From Hyphomicrobiales bacterium (GTDB lineage: Bacteria; Pseudomonadota; Alphaproteobacteria; Rhizobiales; Rhizobiaceae), in NCBI GenBank assembly GCA_900466945.1, contig UBNV01000005.1, positions 227,631 to 286,161 on the forward strand: 58,531 nucleotides of DNA. Direction: 5' to 3'. Below, one piece after another: positions 32,841 to 41,744 of this stretch (within the stretch, counting starts at the first letter, position 1; each line of letters starts with the position of its first letter). A program made the translations under genes and the position numbers. Under the pieces are notes generated by a model. That model saw only the letters and a list, made by a program, of their open reading frames with translations. It did no database searches and was not told the DNA's origin.

Positions 32841-33731
32841 TCACCTGCCCGGCCGCCCCAGTGTTTTGGCAATATCAATGATGTCATCGCGAGCCGCCGT
32901 CGGATCATCCTTGCGCCAGGCAACGCCCAGCCCGATCTTCAGGTCGATGCCTGTCACCTTCTTCAACACGACATCCCGGCCCGGCAGCTCAGCTGTCCAT
33001 TCCGGGGCAAAGCCGACACCAAGGCCTGAGGATACGAGCGAGATCAGCGAGAAGGTGTCGTCACAGGTATAGCCGACATTGTCGCTCAGCCCGTGCTCGT
33101 CAAAGGTCTCGGAGAAATAGCGCTCCGTATAGGAGAGGTTCTGTCGCTTGAAGGCGATGATCTTTTGACCCCGCAGATCCTCGATTGTCACTTCGTTCTT
33201 CGATGCAAGCGGATTTCCCATAGGTACCGCCAGTAGATAACGCTCATGCGCAATCGAAAAGAAGCGCAGTGATCCGATATTCTCGACAGGCCGGATGAAG
33301 CCGAGATTGAGCTTCCCGCATTCCAGCTGTCGGATGATATCGGCGGTAGAGCCATTCGACACATGCAGGCGCATATCGGGGAACTTCCGACCGATCCGCG
33401 CCAGGAACGCCGGCAACACGCCCGTCGTTGCCGGATAGATCGTGCCGATCCTGATCTCCCGCATCGTTCTACCTCCTGCCGCACGCGCCATCTCGGCCGA
33501 GAGATCCAGCTCTCCCAGCATCCGGACACAGCGATCGTAGAACACCTCCCCTGCCCGCGTCAGCTCCACCTTTCGCGTCGAGCGCGTCAGCAACTGCACA
33601 CCGAGCCCCTTCTCCAGCGCCTGGACCTGCGTACTCAATGCCGGCTGGGCGATGTTCACCCGCATCGCCGCACGACCAAAGTGCAGCTCTTCGGCAACGG
33701 CGACGAAATAGGAGAGTTGGCGAAGCTCCAT
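32841..33731 (-). CDS. LysR-family transcriptional regulator
   Basis: 296 residues from the ATG at 33731 (MELRQLSYFVAVAEELHFGRAA). N-terminal winged helix-turn-helix ('VNIAQPALSTQVQALEKGLGVQLLTR') and a C-terminal periplasmic-binding-type effector domain. The N-terminus belongs to the group that often controls aromatic or small-acid catabolism, but no such genes are adjacent. The divergent neighbour is a small Xre-type regulator, not a catabolic gene. Confidence 0.92.
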   Translation of the reverse strand: MELRQLSYFVAVAEELHFGRAAMRVNIAQPALSTQVQALEKGLGVQLLTRSTRKVELTRAGEVFYDRCVRMLGELDLSAEMARAAGGRTMREIRIGTIYPATTGVLPAFLARIGRKFPDMRLHVSNGSTADIIRQLECGKLNLGFIRPVENIGSLRFFSIAHERYLLAVPMGNPLASKNEVTIEDLRGQKIIAFKRQNLSYTERYFSETFDEHGLSDNVGYTCDDTFSLISLVSSGLGVGFAPEWTAELPGRDVVLKKVTGIDLKIGLGVAWRKDDPTAARDDIIDIAKTLGRPGR

Positions 33732-33808
33732 GTCAGCCCCTCCCGCGGAGCAGTGGACGAGCAAGGGCGTGGCTGCCCAATGGGCGCATGTGTTGAACCA
33801 ATAATGAT

Positions 33809-33853
33809 TACAGTGTATCTATAAGAACAGCCAATAATTGTCAATACACTGTA
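33809..33853. promoter_or_regulatory. paired palindromic sites between LysR and Xre-type regulator genes
   Basis: TACAGTGTAT (33809-33818) and ATACACTGTA (33844-33853) form a perfect 10-bp inverted repeat with a 25-nt spacer. Each half contains its own 9-bp palindrome, TACA-S-TGTA, with centres 36 bp apart. The right site ends 22 bp before the Xre-type start. This looks like two operator copies for one of the two divergent regulators. Confidence 0.6.
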
Positions 33854-33875
33854 TCCAAATAAGTATGAGGTACCT

Positions 33876-34118
33876 TTGAACGCTGGTCAAGCTAGAGCCG
33901 CTCGGGCGATTTTGAGGCTGGGCGTTCGAGAGGTTGCGGAGCTCGCAAAAGTCACTGCCAATACTGTGAGCAGGCTGGAGCAGGACGAATCGGGGCCGCG
34001 CGGCCCTCAGCCCGTGACAGTTGATGCGATCAAACGGGTCTACGAAGAAAGGGGCATTGTCTTCTTCGACGCTGGCGCTTCACCGGATGGCGGACCAGGC
34101 GTAAGACTGAAGGCTTGA
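33876..34118 (+). CDS. small Xre-type helix-turn-helix regulator
   Basis: 80 residues. 'GVREVAELAKVTANTVSRLEQDESG' is the helix-turn-helix and 'VTVDAIKRVYEERGIVFFDAG' is the usual dimer-like tail of short rhizobial Xre proteins, ending 'GPGVRLKA'. The only start that fits is a TTG at 33876 with GAGGT 4 bp upstream (an ATG at 33865 is out of frame), so a TTG start is inferred. The two TACASTGTA palindromes upstream suggest autoregulation. Confidence 0.8.
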   Translation: MNAGQARAARAILRLGVREVAELAKVTANTVSRLEQDESGPRGPQPVTVDAIKRVYEERGIVFFDAGASPDGGPGVRLKA

Positions 34119-34377
34119 TCACTACAGCCGCGAACCAAAAAAAGATTGTCTGCTCGGCACCGAATGCGTCAGCATTGATGTTCCAAAAAAAAGTGCTGCC
34201 GGGTGCGGAACTCGCGCGTGCGCCGTCGTGGCGGAGCTATCAATTTTCCCGTTCACGGTTCGACTGCATTTTTCAGCAAGAGAAGCGCAAATCAATGAAT
34301 GCCGCCCCTCTGAAATTCGCGATCAATTTCAATATTTTGCCAATTTCTGAAATAAGCAGAATTATGGACCTGAGCTG

Positions 34378-34629
34378 ATGGGGGATGCCCCCTTCCGGCG
34401 GCATCCACCCCATAAGTTTACAATCATCCAAAGCATGGTGTTGAAGGGAAGCGGAATTGGGCTGCTGCCGAAGGCACTACTTGAAGCAGAACTTGAAACT
34501 GGGGAGGTCGTGGAGGTGATGGAGAAACTCACACTTCCCCCTCTCCAAATGCACCTGTCGTTCGCGACGCGGGCCAATATCACGCCGCGTGTCCGAGCCT
34601 TCACTGATCATCTCGCAACCTCCATGTAG
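34378..34629 (+). pseudogene. C-terminal remnant of a LysR-family regulator
   Basis: 83 codons with 'IQSMVLKGSGIGLLPKALLEAELETGEVVEVM' and 'PRVRAFTDHLATSM', the last part of a LysR effector domain. The DNA-binding domain and most of the effector domain are missing and the upstream frames do not supply them. It is therefore a truncated gene rather than a working regulator. Confidence 0.7.
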
Positions 34630-34854
34630 CGGCGGGGGCGAACCCTCTCGTCCACTGGCAAGCTCTTCCGGCATCCGCTCCTGGTAACCGTCTAGCATTC
34701 GTCTCACGGACCTTTCCGGAGCCGCGGCTATCGTACAACGAAATCGCATCAACATTCGCTGGAACACCCAGAGCTGAAGCGCCTCCGCCTCTTCCTTCGT
34801 CTCGCCTTCCTGCGGCACATATGCTCGGGCACCAGGTAAAGGTGGTCGATCCAT
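34477..34854 (-). CDS. doubtful small hypothetical protein
   Basis: 125-codon minus-strand frame. The first 68 codons (34651-34854) look protein-like, charged and helical ('EGETKEEAEALQLWVFQRML', 'ERSVRRMLDGYQERM'), but the C-terminal third overlaps the LysR remnant in the opposite direction. No family recognised. It may be a remnant or a chance frame. The rest of 34630-35107 shows no other gene. Confidence 0.3.
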   Translation of the reverse strand: MDRPPLPGARAYVPQEGETKEEAEALQLWVFQRMLMRFRCTIAAAPERSVRRMLDGYQERMPEELASGREGSPPPLHGGCEMISEGSDTRRDIGPRRERQVHLERGKCEFLHHLHDLPSFKFCFK

Positions 34855-35107
34855 TCCCTGTTGAAAGCAGAAATCAACGATCCTGCGGCTCTTCAGCCAT
34901 GCAGATTTCTCCGTGAATGCGACCTTCCAGAAGTAGGCTTTGTGCTCCTCGAAACTGCGCAGATCGGACTGGCAGGGGAGGGAAAAACTGATGCGACGTC
35001 CGTAAAACTGTAGCCGCTGCGGCGCAATTTGATGCCGTTCACAAAACCATGGCCCGGGATTTCTGGAGAGAGCGGAACCTGTTGAATTCTCCCGGAGTTA
35101 GCAACGT

Positions 35108-36022
35108 ATGTCTGACCGAGTACGCAACTTGCCTGACGATCCCGTATACTCAATGACACAAGTTTCTGTGATGACGGGAGTTCCGAAACAGACGCTGTAC
35201 GCATGGGAACGGCGTTACGGGCTTTTTAGGTATGCTGCTAGTGGAGAGAACCGCCGACTGTACAGCAGTAGAGAAATCTCTCGCGTACGCTTGCTGAAAG
35301 CGTGTGTCGATCAAGGTAATCGAATCGGAAGTCTGGTTGGTTCGGATGATGGTCAACTCAGGCGTCTCCTTCACCGAAACACCACACAAGCCGTAAAGCT
35401 CGACAAGCTGATGGTTCTAATTAACGAACTGAGAACCTATGAGCTGGAGGTAGAGCTGGGTCTGCACTTACTTACAATGGGTACGACACTGTTCGTGGAA
35501 GAACTGGTTGCGCCGCTAATGAAGGAGGTTGGAGTACGATGGCAGGAGAAAGCTCTGCCGGTGGTTGCAGAACATCTTGTGACCGCTTCGGTAAGAAGCC
35601 TTTTGGTATCAGCTCTGCATATAAGTGGCCGCCGTCGGTCCACGAAACGTGCCGTGTTCGCTACATTGGAGGATGAGCATCACGAGATAGGTTTGCTTGC
35701 TGCGGCAATCATTGCGACAAACCACGATCTTGAACCTGTTTATCTCGGGACATGCGTTCCGCTCCATGAGCTTCCTTCAGCAGTGGCCAAGACGGCCGCG
35801 CATGCGGTGATAATCGGATCAACGATCGCTGATGTCGAAGACCTCGCAAGTCGTCTCGAGCATCTTAAATCACACCTCCCCCAGGAAGTCCCAGTGTTGC
35901 TTGGCGGTGAGAATTCCCGCCGTTTACGGCACTGGTCGGTGCCGGGCATCGCTGCTTTTCCCACGCTTTATGATCTGGAGAGTTTCCTTGGACAGACGCC
36001 TGGCAGTTTGGGGCGTCGTTAG
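35108..36022 (+). CDS. MerR-family regulator with B12-binding domain (CarH/LitR-like)
   Basis: 304 residues: N-terminal MerR helix-turn-helix ('YSMTQVSVMTGVPKQTLYAWERRYGL', about 14-70), a helical cap, and a Rossmann-type cobalamin-binding domain. The CarH cap motif W-x9-EH is present (W145, E155, H156), and so is the base-off B12 motif E-x-H-x-x-G (E190, H192, G195), giving a lower axial His. The residue after W145 is Gln, where CarH of Thermus has the His (H132) that binds cobalt after illumination. Related proteins use adenosylcobalamin as a light sensor for gene control. No carotenoid genes are nearby; the next genes are for chemotaxis and sensing. Cobalamin binding is likely; photochemistry is uncertain. 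Confidence 0.88.
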   Translation: MSDRVRNLPDDPVYSMTQVSVMTGVPKQTLYAWERRYGLFRYAASGENRRLYSSREISRVRLLKACVDQGNRIGSLVGSDDGQLRRLLHRNTTQAVKLDKLMVLINELRTYELEVELGLHLLTMGTTLFVEELVAPLMKEVGVRWQEKALPVVAEHLVTASVRSLLVSALHISGRRRSTKRAVFATLEDEHHEIGLLAAAIIATNHDLEPVYLGTCVPLHELPSAVAKTAAHAVIIGSTIADVEDLASRLEHLKSHLPQEVPVLLGGENSRRLRHWSVPGIAAFPTLYDLESFLGQTPGSLGRR

Positions 36023-36274
36023 AAAAACTGACTGGAAGAAACCACTCCCAATTTATGCGGGGTCCCCGTCTGCAAAACCGCGGTTTGCAATAAGCCTATC
36101 AGTAGTTCCGAATGCAGTTATGCTCTAAAGTCGCAACCTGTCCGCGCAACCCATATTCATCGAACCGCGGTTGATGTACGGGGCCGTTTTCCCATTAGCT
36201 CTCTGTAAACTCTCATATCCTCAATCATTAGATATCGCGCAGGCATTCGGCGTGGGCAATCCTTGGGGCAAGAC

Positions 36275-38218
36275 ATGAGAAACATCTCAATCATCGGCAA
36301 ATTTCTTACCATTATGGCAGTTTTTGGCGTCTTTTCCGTGGGCGTTGCGATATATTCGGGCTTGCAGATCTCAAAGATCGACGCGGGATACAGCGGCCTT
36401 CTTACTGGCGAATCTGCCACGGCGATCAGCAACGTCAGAATGAACAGAGCTCTTCAGACCGCGCGGGCGACGTTGAGCGAGATCATCATGTCACGCACGG
36501 ACATTTTAACCCAGTCCGCGAAGGAGGAATTCCTCGCTGCACGTCAGTCGCTCGTCGAATCCGCGGATCTCGCAATCGCTGCGGCGCCGCTTGATCAGGA
36601 ACTAGTATCCATCAAGTCAGATGCGCTCCGGCTACTTGATGCAACGTGCAAGGAAACAGTAGATGCGGGATTGATCGCACGCACAGACACAGACATTGCC
36701 GCTGCACAAGCTCGCTTCCTGGCCGATTGTCAGCCAGCCTTCAAAGACTTGAGTGTGCGTTTTGTAGCCAAGACCACCAGTCTTGCCGACGCGGCTGCCG
36801 CAAAGAGTATGACCTTGAGTGAAGCAGCTCGCTCCACCATAATCACGACCATAGTCGCCGTTCTTTTCGGTCTTGCCATCGTTGTCACGGTTGGTTTCGT
36901 TGCAATGCGGGCTTGGCTCGTTCGTCCAATCAAGGGCCTGGCCGACGTCATGGTGCGACTTGCAGAGGGCGATCTCCAAACGGAGGTTAGCGGTTCTGAT
37001 CGCAAGGACGAAGTGGGCGGCATGGCCAAAGCCGTCCAGGTTTTTAAGGAGAATGGTCTGAAAGCGCGAGAGCTGGAACAGCAGGCGGTTGATCAACGCA
37101 ATCTGTCCGAGGAAGAACGCCGCAAAAACGCAAAAACAGAACGTGCACGAGCAGAGGCGATGGCCGAAGCGACTGGCGGACTGGCAACAGGTCTTAAGCA
37201 TCTGGCGTCCGGTGATCTGACCTTCCAGCTAGACAAGGCCTTCGCCACCGAGTTCGAGAGCTTGCGATCGGACTTCAACGCGGCGGTCAACCAGTTAGCA
37301 GAGACCCTGGGTGCGGTTGCCCAGGCCACAGGTCAGATTGACGGCGGTACGAGCGAGATAAGTCAGAGCGCCCAGGATCTTGCAAAACGCACCGAACAAC
37401 AGGCGGCTTCCCTCGAAGAAACCGCTGCGGCACTGGATCAGATCACCACCAATGTGGCCAATTCTTCCAAACGAGCCGAAGAAGCACGCACCATCGCCGC
37501 AGAGGCTAATTCCAGTGCGGCTCAGTCTGGCGCCGTGGTCGCCAACGCGGTGAACGCGATGCAACGGATCGAACAATCCTCAAACCAGATCGCAAATATC
37601 ATTGGCGTGATTGACGAGATCGCGTTTCAGACAAACTTGCTAGCATTGAACGCAGGTGTTGAGGCAGCGCGTGCGGGAGAGGCGGGTAAGGGTTTCGCCG
37701 TTGTTGCTCAGGAAGTGCGCGAATTAGCGCAGCGTTCCGCTCAGGCTGCCAAAGAGATCAAGGGGCTAATCCAGAACTCCTCCGTAGAAGTTGCGGGTGG
37801 CGTAAAGCTGGTCAGCGATACCGGCAAGGCGCTAAAAGCAATCGAATCCCATATTATCACGATCAATCACCATATGGATGCGATTGCCACATCCGCTCGC
37901 GAACAATCCGTCGGTCTTGCCGAGGTCAACACCGCCGTCAACCAGATGGACCAAGTCACGCAGCAAAACGCCGCGATGGTGGAGGAAAGCAATGCAGCTA
38001 GTGCTTCACTGGCAAGCGAGGCAGTGAGACTGCGCGACCTCGTATCGCAGTTCCAGCTGTCTGCTGGCAACAGGACAGCGGCTAAGAACCGACAGGCGCC
38101 TGCCTCTTTTTCCCTTGTACAACGGTCCACTCCTTCTCCGGCCCGACAGATGGTGAAGAAGATCGCGGGAGGGTTCGGCTTGACGGCTGTGGCGCAGTCG
38201 GAGTGGGAGGAATTCTGA
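36275..38218 (+). CDS. methyl-accepting chemotaxis protein
   Basis: 647 residues from the ATG at 36275; an in-frame TTG 12 bp earlier is less likely. Topology: membrane helix at about 8-29, a periplasmic four-helix-bundle sensor domain, a second helix at about 187-211, HAMP (about 212-265) and a second HAMP-like segment ('LKHLASGDLTFQL'). The signalling domain carries the hairpin 'IDEIAFQTNLLALNAGVEAARAGE'. The last five residues are EWEEF, matching the docking pentapeptide (consensus NWETF) that tethers CheR/CheB. Ligand unknown. Confidence 0.96.
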   Translation: MRNISIIGKFLTIMAVFGVFSVGVAIYSGLQISKIDAGYSGLLTGESATAISNVRMNRALQTARATLSEIIMSRTDILTQSAKEEFLAARQSLVESADLAIAAAPLDQELVSIKSDALRLLDATCKETVDAGLIARTDTDIAAAQARFLADCQPAFKDLSVRFVAKTTSLADAAAAKSMTLSEAARSTIITTIVAVLFGLAIVVTVGFVAMRAWLVRPIKGLADVMVRLAEGDLQTEVSGSDRKDEVGGMAKAVQVFKENGLKARELEQQAVDQRNLSEEERRKNAKTERARAEAMAEATGGLATGLKHLASGDLTFQLDKAFATEFESLRSDFNAAVNQLAETLGAVAQATGQIDGGTSEISQSAQDLAKRTEQQAASLEETAAALDQITTNVANSSKRAEEARTIAAEANSSAAQSGAVVANAVNAMQRIEQSSNQIANIIGVIDEIAFQTNLLALNAGVEAARAGEAGKGFAVVAQEVRELAQRSAQAAKEIKGLIQNSSVEVAGGVKLVSDTGKALKAIESHIITINHHMDAIATSAREQSVGLAEVNTAVNQMDQVTQQNAAMVEESNAASASLASEAVRLRDLVSQFQLSAGNRTAAKNRQAPASFSLVQRSTPSPARQMVKKIAGGFGLTAVAQSEWEEF

Positions 38219-38596
38219 CGGAGAACTTTCAACTTCAAGACCACCGGCTGAGCTGAAGTCGGAGTTCGATAAACGGACACACCCCCATACGCATTCGCGG
38301 GTGGGGGTGCTTGTTGATGGCTCAAGACAGAGATGCTGAACCTTGTGCTCCCTATCATGGTCGCATAGGGACCCAGGAACCAAGGATTGGTATTGGCTCA
38401 TCCGGTAGTGGCCAAGGACACCTGAGTGTCGTTCCCGCTGCAATTCCGGAAATGTGCGGCGATCAATCTCGAGGTGCTTATTGGCAATGTTGACATTAGT
38501 CTATTAGCGGTCATTCGGCTCGCGGAATCGCCAGAGCTTTGACGAGGCAACGAGCCATATCACAACACCGGCTCCGCACGCTTGTTGGCCCTTTGC
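38219..38596. other. intergenic, hairpin only
   Basis: 378 bp between the chemoreceptor and the decayed receiver gene. Apart from the hairpin at 38280-38309, no gene, RNA or repeat is visible. Confidence 0.5.
38280..38309 (+). terminator. hairpin terminator after chemoreceptor gene
   Basis: CACCCCCA and TGGGGGTG form an 8-bp stem 62 bp after the chemoreceptor stop, followed by a short CTTGTTG. A factor-independent terminator is plausible. Confidence 0.5.
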
Positions 38597-39060
38597 CTAC
38601 TCCCGCTCTTTCGCATTCTGCAGGCGAACGACGTTGCCGAACCCTATCTTCATCTTGGCCTCAGCCAAGCGCTTGGCGAGTTCCTCTACTTTGAAGATCT
38701 TTGCGATGACGGGGCGTCCAGGATCCGCCCCCTCTTCCAGTTTGTCGCTGTACCCTGTCATCAGCACAACCGAAAGGCTGCTCCCTCTCGCGGCAACTTC
38801 TCTGGCAAGTTCAACACCCGACATACCGGGCATCATGACGTCAGTGAGCACCGCCTCAATGTCGGGATGTTGCCGCAAGAGCCCCAACGCCTCAACGCCA
38901 TTCCCGCTTTCCCGCCCAGCGGTCGGCGCTACGCCGAAAGCTCCGCTGTACTTCATTGTTTGCCTCGGATCTAACACTCGTGCGGCTCCCCCCAGTTCGT
39001 CGAGGGACCGGCGGCGGAATGGTCACGGAACTCTTCGATCTGTTCTGCGTTTTCGCGGTC
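38597..39060 (-). pseudogene. hybrid histidine kinase remnant: receiver domain with degraded upstream
   Basis: The clear part is a receiver domain from 'GNGVEALGLLRQHPDIEAVLTDVMMPGMSGVELA' (phospho-acceptor Asp present) through 'VVLMTGYSDKL' to 'IAKIFKVEELAKRL', where the usual Lys-Pro is Lys-Ile. The first strand, with its acidic pair, is missing. In another frame just upstream a 'SSVTIPPPVPR' piece resembles the end of a kinase ATPase domain. Together they suggest a hybrid kinase gene broken by frameshift and truncation. A 126-codon reading to 38977 has no sensible start. Confidence 0.6.
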
Positions 39061-39094
39061 GGAAGATGCGTGGTGTCAACCGGACACGATGATC

Positions 39095-39119
39095 GGAACA
39101 CACGAGGGTTTTTCCGGTT
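39095..39119 (+). promoter_or_regulatory. possible general-stress (EcfG-type sigma) promoter
   Basis: GGAAC-N16-GGTT lies 76 bp upstream of the small gene at 39195. The alphaproteobacterial EcfG consensus is GGAAC-N16/17-CGTT, so one base of the -10 differs. Spacing and position fit. Confidence 0.4.
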
Positions 39120-39194
39120 TCTCCTCGTGGCCAACGAAACGGCAGCCGAGTTACTACGTCATCCTGCGCAGCTTCTATCCTTTGTGGAGGACGG

Positions 39195-39422
39195 ATGACG
39201 ACACGTGTTCAACACCGCTCGCGGAAAGCTCAGAGCTATAGCCTGGAAGAGTTTAAGGCAGCGTATAACCTCCCGGATGATGAGGCTGCGAGGCTATTTC
39301 AAAAGTTTGGTCCCTCGATCAGGGAGCTGGATACGTTGATGCGCGCAAAGGCAATGCGCGGCAACATCAGCTTGAACAATGCGCCCACGTCCAGTGATGG
39401 AAGTAGCCGTTCGGGAAAATGA
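39195..39422 (+). CDS. small hypothetical protein
   Basis: 75 residues, basic N-terminus, then 'YSLEEFKAAYNLPDDEAARLFQKFGPSIRELDTLMRAKAMRG', a compact helical stretch of the kind seen in many small rhizobial proteins of unknown function. The tail is Ser-rich. A GGAGG ribosome site precedes the ATG. An EcfG-like promoter lies upstream, so a stress role is possible. No family name assigned. Confidence 0.65.
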   Translation: MTTRVQHRSRKAQSYSLEEFKAAYNLPDDEAARLFQKFGPSIRELDTLMRAKAMRGNISLNNAPTSSDGSSRSGK

Positions 39423-39571
39423 GGAGATCGGGACAATGCGCTGTTAAGCGGCGGCGGGTTAATCTCCTGACGAATATAGTCCTCTGTTTCTCTGTATGGT
39501 AAACGAATGCCCGGTATAGAGGATAGGGGGCAAAGATCCGTTTCCCGGTAGGACTTCGCATAGGTGCTATT

Positions 39572-41214
39572 GTGGTCATCGCGCCTTTGCCGGTGCTCAG
39601 CGTCGTCGCATTCAATGAAATCTCACTACGTGAGACACGGGAGCAAGAAGTCAGGGCCAATGCGCTCTTGTTTGCCCAACAGACGGCTTTGGAGCTGGAG
39701 CGTTTCAAAATTGGCGCCCAGAACCTCCTTGAAACCATCTCTGCATCCCCGTCAGTCGTGGAGCAAAACTGGCAGCGTTGTGAGCTTTTCCTAGAACGCC
39801 TCATCAAGCGTGTGCCCCAGTACATAAGCTTGAGTATCGTGGATGCAGGTGGGACCCCGCGATGCCGAAGCGACGGTACGCGACCGCCCCTCAATTTTTC
39901 GGACCGGCCTTACTTTCAAGACGCAATGGCCAACCCGCTGACCGTAATCATGGCCGACTACACCATCAGCCGGGTTTCGGGCACAGCTACCCTGCCCATT
40001 TCCTTTGGATTCGGCGAAGGAGAGCGGCGCGGCGTAATTGTTGCGTCACTCAACCTAGAGCGGCTGCAAGAAATGATCGCAAATCGGCCAATCCCAGCCG
40101 ATGGCTCGATCACCATTGCGGATCGCGGTGGCGTAATCATCGCCCGGTACCCTTTCCCAGACCAGTTTGTGGGTAAAGAGATCCCCGATGCATTCAAATA
40201 TCTGCTGACAGCCCCTGAACCGGGGACCCTCGACGTCGTTAGCCAGGACGGCACCGCGCGCTACATCGGTTTCATGCCTGTTAGCGCCTCTCCCGTCGGC
40301 TTTTATATTAGCGTGGGCATCGGCAAAGACCAGGCATTCTCGGAGATGAACCGGAGCAGTCTGCGCGCGGCGGCCGTAGCGGCAGTTGCTGTACTCGTCG
40401 CAGGCTTGTTGACGTTCTGGCTCAGTGACGCCCTGGTACGAGGACCTATCGAGCGCATCAATCAAACCATCGCGGCACGCCGGAAGGCGACCTGGACGCA
40501 CGCACGCGCCTACCTGTTGGCAAAGGCGAAATCGAGGACCTTGGACTCGCTGTGGACGCCTACATGGACGAACTCAATCGGGTAAGGATCGCGCAGGAAA
40601 CGGCCGAAAACCACCGTGAACTGCTCTCCCACGAAATGGCGCACCGTTTGAAAAATGTGCTGGCTACGGTTCAGGCTGTAGCTCAGCAGACATTCAAGCA
40701 AGATCGCGCATCAGGCGAGTTGAAGGTATTCGCAGGACGCCTGCAAAGCATCGCAGCCGCTCAGAATCTCCTACTGGCGGACGACATCGGGCACATCGAT
40801 TTGGAGGGCGTTATCAAAAGTGCATTGGCGCCATTCGATGATGGTAGCGGACGAATTAGGCTCACCGGTCCCCAGGTTAAGGTAGAGTCCAGGGCCAATG
40901 TGGCTATTGCGCTTGCCTTTCATGAGCTGTGCACCAACGCCGTTAAGTATGGAGCTCTGCAAGGGGCCGAGGGAAGGATCCACATCCAATGGGACCTTGT
41001 CACTGAAGACCTTAGGCTTCTTTGGGAAGAAAAGGGAGGACCGCCCGTTATCCCACCATCCAGGAAGGGGTTTGGTAGTCAAATGATCGAGAAGGTGTTG
41101 GCCGGCGAATTGTCCGCCGAAGCCAATTTGCACTACGCGGAAGACGGCCTGAGGGCCGAGTTTATCATCCCTGCGCGAAGCTTCGCCCCTGGTCAAACGG
41201 CGGTCGAAAGCTAA
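39572..41214 (+). pseudogene. HWE-family sensor histidine kinase, frameshifted
   Basis: Two frames together make one kinase. The first (39572-40487) has an N-terminal membrane helix, a Cache-type periplasmic sensor ('LNFSDRPYFQDAM', 'TLPISFGFGEGERRGVIVASLN') and a second helix ('AAVAVLVAGLLTFWL'). The second frame continues with 'VDAYMDELNRVRIAQE', the HWE phospho-acceptor 'EMAHRLKNVLATVQAV', the N-box 'HELCTNAVKYGAL', and 'LLWEEKGGP' with the W-x-E pattern. At 40482-40490 the sequence CGGAAGGCGACC needs one extra G to restore 'RKGDLDARTRLPVGKGEIEDLGLAVDAY'. A one-base loss in a GG run is the simplest reading; a sequencing error is possible. The start is unclear: GTG at 39572, no upstream ATG in frame. 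Confidence 0.82.
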
Positions 41215-41477
41215 CTGACACCTTTGTTTGGAAATTGCAGCGGACAGCCCAACATTCTTCATGGAGAGCTGACTAAGCGGGCAATAACATCATTGGCTAT
41301 CAGCGGAAATCAGCCCTAACTCAGTTCGCCCGACCACAATTATCGCCAAGCTCTTTTTAGGTCGCCCATTAGGAGAGGGGAAGTGGCCAGCGCTGAACGG
41401 CGGGGCGCGAACTCACTCGCTTGATAATAGTTGATAAACCGAGTATCCTATTCCTGGTACCTCTGATGGAGATATGT

Positions 41478-41744
41478 ATGATTAGCGCTGATCTGGGCAA
41501 GCAGCTCGAAAGCTATATTCAGCAGCTCGTGGATACAGGTCGCTACGGCTCGAAAAGTGAAGTCCTGCGCGAAGGCGTGCGACTGGTTCAAGACCGTGAA
41601 ACGCGACTCGCCGCTTTGGATGCTTCAATCATGCGCGGCATCTCAGATGCGGACAGCGGTCGGACTAAGTCGGCCAGCGATGTGTTCGACCGTCTCGACG
41701 CTAAATACAGTGCAATGGCTGACAAGGCCGAAGACTCCGCATGA
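41478..41744 (+). CDS. parD: ParD-type antitoxin
   Basis: 88 residues from the ATG at 41478 (MISADLGKQLESYIQQLV). Ribbon-helix-helix pattern of ParD/CC2985 antitoxins ('GRYGSKSEVLREGVRLVQDRETRLAAL') followed by an acidic tail. Its stop overlaps the toxin start by 4 nt. Should repress the operon and block ParE. Confidence 0.9.
   Translation: MISADLGKQLESYIQQLVDTGRYGSKSEVLREGVRLVQDRETRLAALDASIMRGISDADSGRTKSASDVFDRLDAKYSAMADKAEDSA

Noticed and set aside
32536..32844. 102-codon minus-strand frame between hipB and the LysR gene
   Set aside because: No recognised family, Gly/Pro/Ala-biased, no clear ribosome site. It might be a real small gene but cannot be supported.
35076..35100. GGAAC-N17-AGTT upstream of the MerR-B12 gene as an EcfG promoter
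   Set aside because: The -10 part is poor and would leave almost no leader before the ATG.
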